A stretch of DNA of 32,806 nucleotides from Desulfovibrio sp. OttesenSCG-928-G15 (GTDB taxonomy: Bacteria > Desulfobacterota > Desulfovibrionia > Desulfovibrionales > Desulfovibrionaceae). Below the pieces are notes generated by a model. The model was not told the origin of the DNA. It ran no database searches and saw only the letters and a list, made by a program, of their open reading frames with translations. A program made the position numbers and the translations under genes. The stretch covers positions 1 to 32,806 of the forward strand of contig JAJDIC010000016.1 in NCBI GenBank assembly GCA_030266525.1, read 5' to 3'. The stretch's first letter is position 1. Every line of letters starts with the position of its first letter. Shown piece by piece: positions 7,344-15,814 of the stretch.

Positions 7344-9263
7344 CTATTTCTTCCTGCTTTTGCTCTTGTCACCGGAGTTTTTGGTCGAAGTCTTTTTCCC
7401 CTTGGCAGCGGGGGAGCCGGTCTCTTTGCCGTCCTGAGCGGCATCCTTGCCGCCCTTGGCAGACGCTTTGCCTCCTTTGGAGGCTTCTTTATTGCCTTTT
7501 GCAGCTTCGCCGGGGCGGGCCTCGCTTGCCGCAGCCTTTGCCGGAGAAGCAGAAGCCGCGCCTGAGCCGGAAGCCGGAGCCAAGGCAGCCGCGCCAGAGG
7601 GCGGGACAGCTCCGGAAGCCGAACCTGAGACAGGCGTACCCATCCCTGCCGGTGGTGCAGGTACCAGAGCAGGCGAACTGTCCGGGCTTGCCTTTTGCTC
7701 ACCGGAGATGCCTCCGGCTTCTGCGCCGGGGGCTTGCGCCTGCTGCTCCTTCCAGGTACTGGGGGAGCGACCGGGAACAGATGTTTTCCCGCCTTCGCCG
7801 CCATCAGGAGACAGTACACCCCCTTCGGCCCCTTCCTCACCCGCATGCCCGCGCACCTTGCCGGTCTGGCGGGATTTGAGGATGGGCTTCATCAGATAAT
7901 CGAAAATACTTTTTTCACCGGAAATAACGTTCACCTTGACCGTCATGCCCGGTTTGATGTCCAGCTCCTGCCCGCCCTTTTCCAGCTTGCTGGTTTCCGT
8001 TTGAACCCGCACTTCATACCAGGCCTGTCCGCGCGCGTCTTCAATAGTGTCCGCGCTTATCCGGGTAACAATGGCCGGGAGCGAGCCATAAATCGTAAAG
8101 TCGTAAGCGTCCACCGTAACCAGCGCTTCCATGCCTTCTTCCAAAAAGCCCCGGTCAGCGGGCTTGAAGCGGGCTTCCACCTCAAGGGTATCGTCTGTCG
8201 GCAAAATCTCCATGATCGCCTGCGCCCGTTGGGCAACGCTCTCTTCCTTAAGAAGAATGCGGCGAATTACCCCGTTAATGGGAGAACGCAAATCGGAAAT
8301 CTGCACCATGTGGCTGCCGGCGGCGATTTTTTGAATAATGCTGTCAAGCTGACGTCTGTAGTCGTTTCGTTCATTGGCAATGGTTGCCTGCCACTCGGAA
8401 TCGCGGTTGGCAAGACGAGCTTCTTCTTCGCGCACTTCGCTCTGCGTTCTGGCAATACTTTCCGCAAGGGCGTTCAGCTCGCCTTCCTGAGTGATTACCT
8501 GCTGGCGCAGGTTGAGAAAATCTATTTCCGAATACACCTTTCTGGCTACCAGCGGACGCACGCTTTCTACCCGCTGCTTCAGCAAAAGCAGGTTCTGCTC
8601 ATACTGGCGACGGCGGGAAAACGACTCTTGCACGGCACGCCGTTTCTGCTCGAGGTTGGCCCGGATTTCCCGTGTGCCGCTTTCCATTTTTTCCCGGCGG
8701 GTGTCATAAAGGCGCAACTGGTCATTGACCATGTCCGGATGGGTGGCTTTTTCCTCATCCGAATACACGAGTTTTTTTCCTGAGCCTTCGGCATCCAGAC
8801 GCTTCAGGGCGAGAATACACTCCGTTTCCTTGTTCACAAGGGTCTGGAACTCGGCCACGGCCTCGACGTTGGACATTTGCACCAGCTTGTCGCCGGCTTT
8901 GACCTCCTGCCCTTCCTTGACGAAAATTTCCTTGATCACGCCGCCCTGTTCGCTTTGCACGGGCTGCACGCCAAGCGAGGGAGTTACCTGGCCTTCGCCC
9001 CTGGTCACTTCATTGCGCTCGGTAAAATACATCCAGCAAAGGCCTACAACGAACAGCATCAACAAAAAAAAGGACAGTCGGTACGCCCACTTGCTGCCAC
9101 GGTACAGCATGGCGGCATCGACTTCGTTCATAAAGTCGAGGTCGTCAGTATCCAGACGATAGCGCGATGCGCCGCCCGGTACGCCGCCAGACGCGCTCTT
9201 TCCCTTGCCCGAGGCGGCAGAGGGCGTTGCTGCGGCAGAGGACTTGTTGGGTTCGGAAGTCAT
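7344..9263 (-). CDS. HlyD-family adaptor with a long disordered C-terminal tail
   Basis: This 639-residue protein carries a complete HlyD adaptor in residues 40-467: membrane span 61-80, VQPVQSEQGGVIKEIFVKEG at 100-119, coiled coil about 140-315, returning lipoyl half at LRSPINGVIRRI and the terminal PGMTVKVNVISGEKSIFDYL motif. Beyond it about 170 residues remain, rich in Ala, Gly, Pro and Ser and ending in a Lys-rich segment (SKSRKK), which look disordered and would be periplasmic. The N-terminal 35 residues are also low complexity. Its ATG directly follows the TAA of the ABC gene, so the two are translated together. It shares the core sequence plan with the neighbouring HlyD and probably arose by duplication. 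The role of the tail is unknown. Confidence 0.92.
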   Translation of the reverse strand: MTSEPNKSSAAATPSAASGKGKSASGGVPGGASRYRLDTDDLDFMNEVDAAMLYRGSKWAYRLSFFLLMLFVVGLCWMYFTERNEVTRGEGQVTPSLGVQPVQSEQGGVIKEIFVKEGQEVKAGDKLVQMSNVEAVAEFQTLVNKETECILALKRLDAEGSGKKLVYSDEEKATHPDMVNDQLRLYDTRREKMESGTREIRANLEQKRRAVQESFSRRRQYEQNLLLLKQRVESVRPLVARKVYSEIDFLNLRQQVITQEGELNALAESIARTQSEVREEEARLANRDSEWQATIANERNDYRRQLDSIIQKIAAGSHMVQISDLRSPINGVIRRILLKEESVAQRAQAIMEILPTDDTLEVEARFKPADRGFLEEGMEALVTVDAYDFTIYGSLPAIVTRISADTIEDARGQAWYEVRVQTETSKLEKGGQELDIKPGMTVKVNVISGEKSIFDYLMKPILKSRQTGKVRGHAGEEGAEGGVLSPDGGEGGKTSVPGRSPSTWKEQQAQAPGAEAGGISGEQKASPDSSPALVPAPPAGMGTPVSGSASGAVPPSGAAALAPASGSGAASASPAKAAASEARPGEAAKGNKEASKGGKASAKGGKDAAQDGKETGSPAAKGKKTSTKNSGDKSKSRKK

Positions 9264-11705
9264 TTACGCCTGCGCCCCTTGAGCCTGAGCGGTTTTTTCC
9301 TGGCCAGGGCGGTTTCCGCCGCCCGCCACGCGCACTTGCTCGTTTCTGAGCGCGTTGAGCACGGCATTCTTGGGACCATCCGCCACTATTCGGCCGCTGT
9401 CCATGACCACAAGCCGTTCCACCAGGTCCAGCATGCTGAGACGGTGGGTGACCAGAATCAGGGTTTTGTTACCAAGCGTTGCGGCAAGGCGCTGCTTGAG
9501 GGCCAGTTCGGAGCTGTTGTCCATGTTGCTGCTCGGTTCGTCCATAATCAGGATGTCCGGGTCTTGCAGCAGGGCGCGGGCAATGGCAACCGACTGCCGC
9601 TGACCGCCGGAAAGGGACATGCCCCGTTCGCCCACCGGCATGCCGAAGCCCGCCGGGTGCGCCCGGACAAAGTCCGTAACCCCGGCAATGTTGGCTGCCC
9701 GCAAAATCATGCGGTCATCGGCATTTACCGCGCCAAAAGAAATATTTTCGCGCACCGTGCCGTAAAACAGGTAGTTATCCTGCGAAACATAGCCCACGCG
9801 AGAGCGCAAATCGACCATATCAAGCTGGCGTATGTCTACCCCGCCAAGCTTCACCGCGCCTTCGGAGGGCAGGTACAGGCCGACGCACAGCCTGCCCAGC
9901 GTACTTTTGCCCGAACCCATGCGACCGATGATGCCCACCTTTTCGCCGGGGCGGATATGGATGTTCACCTTGTCCAGAGCGAAGCGTTCCGTGGCGGGAT
10001 ACTTGAAGCTCAAGTCCTCCAGGGTAAGGGAGTGTTCCAGGTGGCCGAAATCGACATATTGCCCGGTTTCCGGCTTCTCTGTATCCAGATTCATCAGCAT
10101 ATCCAAAGACTTCAAAGACATGCGCGACTGTTGCAAGCGGGTCAGCATGGAAGCGACCTGGGAAAGCGGCGCCATGGCCCTGCCCGCAAGCATGTTGCAG
10201 GCAATAAGACCGCCCATGCTCAAAAGGCCGTCGGAAATGCGGTATACGCCCCATATGATAACCAGCACGCTGACCAACTGGGTAATCACAATGGTCATGG
10301 TCACCGAGAGGTTGGACATGCGTTTTGTCTGGTTGTTGGAAGAGGCGCTCATGCCGACAACACGCTCCCAGGCGTGCTGAATGCGGCCTTCAGCCATGGT
10401 GGTTTTAATGGTTTCCAGCCCGTTGATGATTTCCACCAGCAGGGCGTTTTTCTGCATGTTTTCCTTAAAACCCTTCTCTGTCACCTGTTGCAGCGGGAAC
10501 TGCAAAAAAAGTCCGGCGCAGACAACAATGGGCACGGCAACAAGCGGAATAATCCCGATTGGCCCGCCGATAACAACGACCAGAACCACGAAAAAGACCA
10601 GGAAGGGCAGGTCCACCAGAGCCATGAGGGTAGTGGAGCCGAAAAAGTCGCGCAGCGACTCAAACTCGCGCAGGTTGTTGGCCAAAGAACCGGTGGAGTC
10701 CGGCTTCACGTCAAGGCGCATGGCCAAAAGGTGCTGCATGAGGCGGCTGGCAAGAACGATATCCGCGTTCCTGCCAGCCACATCCACAAAATAACTGCGC
10801 AGGTTTCGCAGCAAAAAGTCAAACATATAGGCAATGATAATGCCGATTGCCAGCATCCAGAGCGTGTCTGTGGCGTGGTTGGGCACAACGCGGTCGTACA
10901 CGTTCATAAAAAACAGAGGCCCGGCTACAGCCAGAAGGTTTACCAGAATACTGGCGCCGAAAACGTGCTTGTAGATGGGCATGAAGTGAAACAGCGTGCC
11001 CCAGAACCAGCGCTTGTGGTCCAGCAGTTTGATGTCGCTGGCCCGCTTGTCCAGCTTCGGCTCGGGCTTGGCGTAGATGGCATAGCCGAGATATTCATTT
11101 TCCAGGGCGTCCCGGCTTACGGTATTCGGCTCCATCCCGTTTTCAGGGAAAAGCACCTCCACTTCCTTGTCATTGATGGACGTAAGGATGCAGGCCTTTT
11201 CCCCCTGAAGCAGCAAAATACACGGCAGGGTCAGGGGCGAAATTTGCGAAAGGGTCGGCCGGAATACGGTTTTGGCCCGAAGCCCCGCAGCCTTTGCCGC
11301 CCGGATAGCGGCGGAAGGGTGCAAGGGGCCGGAAGTTTTAGGCAGACCGGCAATGAGCAGGCGCGTAGAAACCGGCTTGCCGAACAGTTTGAACAAACCG
11401 GCAAGACATTGGATAAGGGGCGGGTCATAATCCACGTCCGAAGGGTCGGGCACGGAAGAATTCTGTTTGGCCAACGCGTCGGCTTCTTCCTTGCTCAAAG
11501 GCGGCGGGCCGCCTGCGTTTTCACCGTCCGGGGCTGGCTGCGGAGGACGAGCGGTCTGAGCCTGAGCGGCTGCCGCCTGGGATTGGGGGGCTGCCGCCTC
11601 GGGCTGGGGAGCTGCCGCCTGGGATTGGGGAGCTGCCGCCTGTTGCCGGGGGGCCTCGGTATTATGGGAAGCTACAGTGCCGCTTTCTTTTTCTGGTGTG
11701 GTCAC
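9264..11705 (-). CDS. Type I secretion ABC exporter with C39-like (non-catalytic) domain, LapB-like
   Basis: This 813-residue exporter has a Gln/Ala/Pro-rich N-terminal extension (about 1-90), a C39-like domain (about 93-215), a transmembrane domain with about six spans (245-505) and an ATPase domain: Walker A GRMGSGKST at 594-602, signature LSGGQ at 698-702, Walker B ILIMDEP at 718-724, H-loop His754. In the C39-like domain the catalytic Cys position appears to be Pro and the His is lost (KACILTS), so it should dock the substrate without cleaving it, as in HlyB and LapB. It starts at a GTG behind AAAGGA. It likely exports a large repetitive adhesin, with the HlyD and TolC proteins. The extension contains four 7-residue repeats. 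Confidence 0.93.
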   Translation of the reverse strand: MTTPEKESGTVASHNTEAPRQQAAAPQSQAAAPQPEAAAPQSQAAAAQAQTARPPQPAPDGENAGGPPPLSKEEADALAKQNSSVPDPSDVDYDPPLIQCLAGLFKLFGKPVSTRLLIAGLPKTSGPLHPSAAIRAAKAAGLRAKTVFRPTLSQISPLTLPCILLLQGEKACILTSINDKEVEVLFPENGMEPNTVSRDALENEYLGYAIYAKPEPKLDKRASDIKLLDHKRWFWGTLFHFMPIYKHVFGASILVNLLAVAGPLFFMNVYDRVVPNHATDTLWMLAIGIIIAYMFDFLLRNLRSYFVDVAGRNADIVLASRLMQHLLAMRLDVKPDSTGSLANNLREFESLRDFFGSTTLMALVDLPFLVFFVVLVVVIGGPIGIIPLVAVPIVVCAGLFLQFPLQQVTEKGFKENMQKNALLVEIINGLETIKTTMAEGRIQHAWERVVGMSASSNNQTKRMSNLSVTMTIVITQLVSVLVIIWGVYRISDGLLSMGGLIACNMLAGRAMAPLSQVASMLTRLQQSRMSLKSLDMLMNLDTEKPETGQYVDFGHLEHSLTLEDLSFKYPATERFALDKVNIHIRPGEKVGIIGRMGSGKSTLGRLCVGLYLPSEGAVKLGGVDIRQLDMVDLRSRVGYVSQDNYLFYGTVRENISFGAVNADDRMILRAANIAGVTDFVRAHPAGFGMPVGERGMSLSGGQRQSVAIARALLQDPDILIMDEPSSNMDNSSELALKQRLAATLGNKTLILVTHRLSMLDLVERLVVMDSGRIVADGPKNAVLNALRNEQVRVAGGGNRPGQEKTAQAQGAQA
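11569..11641. repeat. 21-bp tandem repeats in the exporter N-terminus
   Basis: The 10-mer GCTGCCGCCT recurs exactly every 21 bases (11569, 11590, 11611, 11632), encoding four heptapeptide repeats of the type AAAPQSQ, AAAPQPE, AAAPQSQ, AAAAQAQ. The repeats keep the reading frame, so copy-number change would alter only linker length. Confidence 0.85.
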
Positions 11706-11862
11706 AGGATATGTTCCTTTCTATTGCGCGGAGCCGTGCGGGCAATGCGCAAAGACGTGGTCAGTAATGATCGGTTCAGGGCCGGAGAGCAGGCCACCGG
11801 CACCCATGCGTTCGTTGCCAAAAAGAAAATAAACAGCAATATAAACGAAACGCGAATGGAAA

Positions 11863-11891
11863 AGTATAGGCCCTAACCATATCATCGTCAA
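11863..11891 (-). promoter_or_regulatory. Sigma70-type promoter of the type I secretion operon
   Basis: On the minus strand there is TTGACG (11886-11891), a 17-base spacer and TATACT (11863-11868), close to consensus. The predicted start near 11856 gives a leader of about 150 bases before the GTG at 11705. A 68-codon open frame in this leader has no coding features and was not called. Confidence 0.72.
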
Positions 11892-11947
11892 TATAGTCAC
11901 CAATATGCACAAGCACTCAATACACAACGCCGAAACCGCCTCCGGCC

Positions 11948-12853
11948 CTATCCCCTTCCTGCAATCGCCCGCCGCAACAAGGCAAACGCCCCGGAAGTCA
12001 GAAGCAGGCCCGTGACAATGCAGAGAATACCCAAAAGTTTCGTATTGTCGGGCACTTCATCAAGAAGAACCCAGGCCAGCAGCACGCTGGTGACAGGAAC
12101 GAGCATCAAGGACAGGCCCGATATGCTGGTGGGCAGGGAGCGCAGAATGAAAAGCCAGAGCACCCCGGCTACCGCTGTTGCCAGAAAGGCATTATAGCCC
12201 AGAGCGAAAATCAGGTACTCCGACCAGTCTATCGCCTTTTCGTTAACCCCAAATGCCAGAACGCCCAGGCCAAGGCTGCCGAAAAAGGTTTGCCAGGCAG
12301 TGAGGCTGAGCACCTCTATCTCCGGGTGCTTGCGAAACAGCGCCTTGTTTAAAATGGCTCCACACGCCCACAAAAAACCGGAGAACACCGCCAGGCAAGA
12401 CCCCAGAACGGTACTTCCGCCATGCCACGGCTGCATGACAAGCGTAAGCCCCACTCCCGCAAACACGAGAGCCAGCATTTGCACCCCGGTAATTTTTTCT
12501 TTCAGAAACAGGGCCGCCAGCATGATCATCCAGAACGGAAGGGTGTATACGAGAATGGCGGTATTCCCCGCCCCGCCATAGACGAGGGCCAGTTGCGACA
12601 CTCCCGTCATACCCGCCGTCTGGGTAAAGCCGATCGCGATAACCGGAATCAGCGGGGGCGGGGCAATCCGCCTGCCCATGAACAGCAGCAGCAAAAACAA
12701 CAATGCAGAACCGGAGAGTGTGCGTAGCGCGGCAAAAGAGAATGGCCCCGCATACAGCAGAACGGACTTCATCACAATCCAGTTATAACTCCAGATAGCA
12801 ACGAGAAATACCAGCGCCAGCATGGCAAGGGATGTGGTGGAACGCGCCTTCAT
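11948..12853 (-). CDS. EamA/DMT-family transporter
   Basis: This 301-residue integral membrane protein has ten predicted spans in two EamA repeats, as in drug/metabolite transporters such as RhaT or YdcZ relatives. Features include the early VAIWSYNWIVMKSV segment, the central break near residue 150 and the terminal SGLSLMLVPVTSVLLAWVLL motif typical of the second EamA repeat. The substrate cannot be told from sequence; family members move amino acids, nucleobases or sugars. It sits between the secretion operon and tolC but on its own transcript: 242 bases separate it from the exporter gene and 629 bases from tolC. A possible promoter (TTGTAT-17-TATCTC, about 12911-12939 on the minus strand) is weak. 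Confidence 0.88.
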   Translation of the reverse strand: MKARSTTSLAMLALVFLVAIWSYNWIVMKSVLLYAGPFSFAALRTLSGSALLFLLLLFMGRRIAPPPLIPVIAIGFTQTAGMTGVSQLALVYGGAGNTAILVYTLPFWMIMLAALFLKEKITGVQMLALVFAGVGLTLVMQPWHGGSTVLGSCLAVFSGFLWACGAILNKALFRKHPEIEVLSLTAWQTFFGSLGLGVLAFGVNEKAIDWSEYLIFALGYNAFLATAVAGVLWLFILRSLPTSISGLSLMLVPVTSVLLAWVLLDEVPDNTKLLGILCIVTGLLLTSGAFALLRRAIAGRG

Positions 12854-13482
12854 GACACAGCCATCCTACTCGTTTGTTTTCGTATTTCAAGCATTCTTTA
12901 CTACGGGGAGATATTTTTAAGCAGAAAAAAATACAATAAAAACATTACACTACAACAGAAGCATATGACAAACAGCAGTGCGCTTACACTACAACTCTAA
13001 AAATTATCCAAACAACCTATAGAGTTGTGAAAACCATCCGATAAGGGAGATCCCGATGGTGCATATAGTAAGGAAGCATCCGTAATCAAATGAGAATCAT
13101 TGCCCCGGGCACAAAAAAAGCATTGCAAGAGCAGCCGAAAAACGCAACCTCCACCCCGACTGCCCACATAGGCATCGCGCAGAACGGCTGTTTTCGGCCT
13201 TCGGCGGGTATTCCGGTTCCCGCCTTGCATAACGGAGAATTATTCTGTAATTATCTGCGGACGAGCACAGACGAGTGCCCCTAACTACCTGATTCAACTA
13301 GCCGGTCAACGCGCGACTGGTGAGGAATCCGTGCTTTTCAGGGCTGGCGGCCGCGGACAATCGAGACCGGGCAAACATTTTTCCCCTTGATAATGCGCGT
13401 CCTATATGGTTTTATATCTTCGCGTTGTGCTTACGAATCTTTATATTCTCTGTTTAACGGTTTTGTTTTCAAGGAGATTGGC
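12854..13482. other. 629-bp gene-free region between the EamA gene and tolC
   Basis: No coding region is supported. The left third is A/T-rich. It contains a 12-base direct repeat TTACACTACAAC (12945-12956 and 12984-12995, 39 bases apart), a 9-bp dyad overlapping the end of the second copy (12991-12999/13020-13028) and a GC-rich stretch near 13300-13370 that can fold. A weak promoter for tolC may lie at TTGATA (13387-13392) with a T-rich -10. The divergent arrangement suggests shared control, which is inference. Confidence 0.55.
12945..13028. repeat. 12-bp direct repeat and 9-bp dyad, possible regulator sites
   Basis: TTACACTACAAC occurs at 12945-12956 and again at 12984-12995. The second copy runs into ACAACTCTA (12991-12999), which is repeated in inverse as TAGAGTTGT at 13020-13028. 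The spacing of 39 bases is near four helical turns, so a protein could bind both copies on one face. Confidence 0.5.
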
Positions 13483-15000
13483 ATGAAAATAAGGTGTTCC
13501 ACCTTGATTGCTGCGGGGGCGGCTATTGTTTTGACCCTGGGGTTAGCTCAGGCCGATCCGGTATTGGCAGCGACCAAGGGGAAAGGCAAGGTGACAACCA
13601 TGCATGACACCGCAGTTTCCACCCTCAAATATAGCCCCACGGTCAAAAGCTTTCAGGAATACCGCCAGGCGGCGGAACATGACCTGCACCGCTCCAGAAG
13701 CGGCTGGTTCCCCAGGATTGACGCACGCGCCGGCTTCGGCATTGAGCAATGGAGTGACGCTAACACCCGCAACGCATCCTACCGTCAGGATCGGAGAGAT
13801 TACTACAGCCGCAGTGAAGCCAGCATTACCGTTTCCCAAACCATATGGGACGGCTTTGATACCAGAAGCCGCGTGAACATGAGCCAGCACAGGCTCGACT
13901 CTGCTGTCAGCCGCTTGTACGACAACGCCGAAGGCCTGGTGCTGGACGCCCTGCTCGCCCATATCGACGTGTACCGCCAGCGCCGCATTATCGCCCTGGC
14001 CGAACTGAACGTCAAAAACCACAAAGCCATTCTGGATTCGCAGAACGAGCGCTATACCTCCGGCGCATCCACCCTGGCCGACGTTACGCAAACCCAGAGC
14101 CGCCTTGCCAGAACCGAAGCCTCGCTTGCTGAGAGCAAGGCTGCACTGGAAGTGGCCCTTTCCGCTTACAAGCGCTACACAGGCAAAGTCCCCGGTGAAC
14201 TCGAGCCGCCCATGGTTCCCAAAGGCTCTTACGCTACCCTGGAAAAGGCGCTGTATTCCACCCAGACGCGCAACCCCAAAATCAAAGCTTCCTCTTCCGA
14301 CGTAAAAACGGCGGAATCGCAAGTTGATCTGGACAAGGCTCCCTTCCACCCAAACATTTACCTGGAAGCGGGCCCCACATACAACTATCGCGTCGGCTCT
14401 GCCATGGACGACCAGGGCGGCATGGTAGTCATGCTTCGCGCCAACTGGAACCTGCTCAACGGCGGGTATGACTGGTTCAACGTAAAGGGCGACAAGGCCC
14501 GCGCCCGTCAAAGCAGGCAGGAACTGGAAGCCTTGAAAGACAGCCTTACCGAAGAAACGGAAAACACCTGGTCCGAATATCTTTCCGCCCAGGACCTGTC
14601 CAACCACTACGCCAAGTCTGTGGACTACAGTACGAAAACCCGCGATATGTATCTGGAACAGTTCAACGTGGGCCAGCGCTCCCTGCTGGACGTGCTGGAC
14701 TCGGAAAACGAACTGTTCAGTTCTTCCATCCAGCTTGTCACGGCGCAGTTGAACATTCTGGCTGCCCAATACCGCCTGAAAGCCCTTGGCGGCGAACTTA
14801 TCGGCTCTTTCGGGCTTGACCGGGGCGAACTGAACATCAAGACCGACGACAAGGAAAGCATCGGCACCGCCCTTGGTCGCTGGCCGGACAACAGTTCCCA
14901 GCCGACCCCGCGCGGGCTGGATTTCCCCAAAAACTACGACCCTGCCAGCAGGCATGCCAACTTCCCCACGCCCAAGGAAATTGTACACAAAGACAAGTAA
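13483..15000 (+). CDS. TolC-family outer-membrane efflux/secretion channel
   Basis: This 505-residue outer-membrane protein starts at ATG 13483, 7 bases after AAGGAG, and has a signal peptide (residues 1-30, ending LAQADPVLAA). The body shows the duplicated TolC layout with long helical segments: SVSQTIWDGFDTRSRV-type strand followed by helices in the first half, and LRANWNLLNGGYDWF with the AEEYLSAQD-like helices in the second. QFNVGQRSLLDVLDSENELF is the conserved end-of-helix motif of the type I secretion subgroup. About 65 polar residues follow the last helix. It would provide the outer-membrane part for the type I secretion proteins encoded upstream on the other strand. The secretion substrate is not encoded next to it. 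A 24-bp hairpin follows the gene. Confidence 0.92.
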   Translation: MKIRCSTLIAAGAAIVLTLGLAQADPVLAATKGKGKVTTMHDTAVSTLKYSPTVKSFQEYRQAAEHDLHRSRSGWFPRIDARAGFGIEQWSDANTRNASYRQDRRDYYSRSEASITVSQTIWDGFDTRSRVNMSQHRLDSAVSRLYDNAEGLVLDALLAHIDVYRQRRIIALAELNVKNHKAILDSQNERYTSGASTLADVTQTQSRLARTEASLAESKAALEVALSAYKRYTGKVPGELEPPMVPKGSYATLEKALYSTQTRNPKIKASSSDVKTAESQVDLDKAPFHPNIYLEAGPTYNYRVGSAMDDQGGMVVMLRANWNLLNGGYDWFNVKGDKARARQSRQELEALKDSLTEETENTWSEYLSAQDLSNHYAKSVDYSTKTRDMYLEQFNVGQRSLLDVLDSENELFSSSIQLVTAQLNILAAQYRLKALGGELIGSFGLDRGELNIKTDDKESIGTALGRWPDNSSQPTPRGLDFPKNYDPASRHANFPTPKEIVHKDK

Positions 15001-15017
15001 GGGCAAAGGGAATTACT

Positions 15018-15070
15018 CATACAACGGAACAGCCCGGATGCATCGCGCATCCGGGCTGTTCCGTTGTATG
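15018..15070. terminator. 24-bp perfect hairpin between convergent tolC and deoC
   Basis: Arms 15018-15041 and 15047-15070 are exactly complementary with a 5-base loop. It sits 18 bases after the tolC stop and 50 bases beyond the deoC stop (read leftward). There is no T-run on either strand, so it may act as a bidirectional block or as an mRNA end-protecting structure. Confidence 0.7.
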
Positions 15071-15120
15071 GCTAGTTACGCCCCTTTGCGCATTGCCGGG
15101 ATGTCCCGAAAAACCGCAGG

Positions 15121-15780
15121 CTAGCGGCAGGCCTCAACAATGGCGACGGACGCGGAAGCGCCGATGCGGCTTGCTCCGGCCCGAATCATGGCTTCGGCAT
15201 CAGCGTAGGTTCTGATGCCGCCGGAAGCTTTTACCCCCATAGCGTCCCCCACGGCGTTACGCATGAGGCGTATGTCTTGCTCGCTTGCCCCGCCGCTGGA
15301 AAAGCCGGTAGAGGTCTTGACAAAGTCGGCCCCGGCGTCCCGGGCAATGCGGCAGGCCAGCTGCTTTTGCGCATCGTCCAGAAGGCAGGTTTCCAGAATC
15401 ACCTTGACCAGCGCTGCGCCCTGCACGTTCTCGACCACCGCGCGGATGTCGCGGGCAACCGCGTCTGTCTGTCCTGCTTGCAGCAGGCCTACCGCCATAA
15501 CCATGTCCACTTCGCCCGCTCCGTCAGCAACAGCCCGCGCCGCTTCAAAAGCCTTGACCGCCGGGGCGGAGGCCCCCAGAGGGAAGCCCACCACGGAGCA
15601 CACGCGCACCGGGCTTGCCTTGAGCAGCTCAGCCGCCAAAGCCACATGGCTGCCGTTTACACACACAGAGGCAAAGCCATATTGTATTGCCTCATTGCAC
15701 AGCCGCTCAATATCCTCTGGCTTCGCGTCCGCTTTGAGCAGGGTATGGTCAATCATTTTCGCCAGTTCGTTTTTTGTCAT
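15121..15780 (-). CDS. deoC: Deoxyribose-phosphate aldolase
   Basis: This 219-residue class I aldolase splits 2-deoxyribose 5-phosphate into glyceraldehyde 3-phosphate and acetaldehyde. The Schiff-base lysine is in [14 protein letters not shown] and the second lysine in [20 protein letters not shown] near the N-terminus is also diagnostic. The frame is open further upstream, but the start at 15780 (MTKNELAK) has an AAGGA site and matches the family length. It is the last gene of glmU-deoB-cdd-udp-deoC, 34 bases after udp. Together the last four genes would turn pyrimidine (deoxy)nucleosides into central metabolites. Confidence 0.96.
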   Translation of the reverse strand: MTKNELAKMIDHTLLKADAKPEDIERLCNEAIQYGFASVCVNGSHVALAAELLKASPVRVCSVVGFPLGASAPAVKAFEAARAVADGAGEVDMVMAVGLLQAGQTDAVARDIRAVVENVQGAALVKVILETCLLDDAQKQLACRIARDAGADFVKTSTGFSSGGASEQDIRLMRNAVGDAMGVKASGGIRTYADAEAMIRAGASRIGASASVAIVEACR

Positions 15781-15814
15781 GGTTGGTCCTTGATAGCGTT
15801 CTGACTCGTATCTC

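Noticed and set aside
8877..11876. 999-codon plus-strand frame opposite the exporter and adaptor genes
   Set aside because: It is the antisense shadow of two well-supported genes; its translation is rich in His and Gln with no domain, as expected from a GC-biased reverse frame.
11721..11927. 68-codon minus-strand frame in the leader of the secretion operon
   Set aside because: It starts upstream of the predicted transcription start (about 11856), has no ribosome-binding site and no conserved feature.
13090..13297. Short overlapping frames on both strands upstream of tolC
   Set aside because: No ribosome-binding sites, no domains, and they overlap each other on opposite strands.
13543..15006. 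487-codon minus-strand frame opposite tolC
   Set aside because: It is an antisense shadow with no recognisable domain and no ribosome-binding site, while the tolC frame has a signal peptide and conserved motifs.
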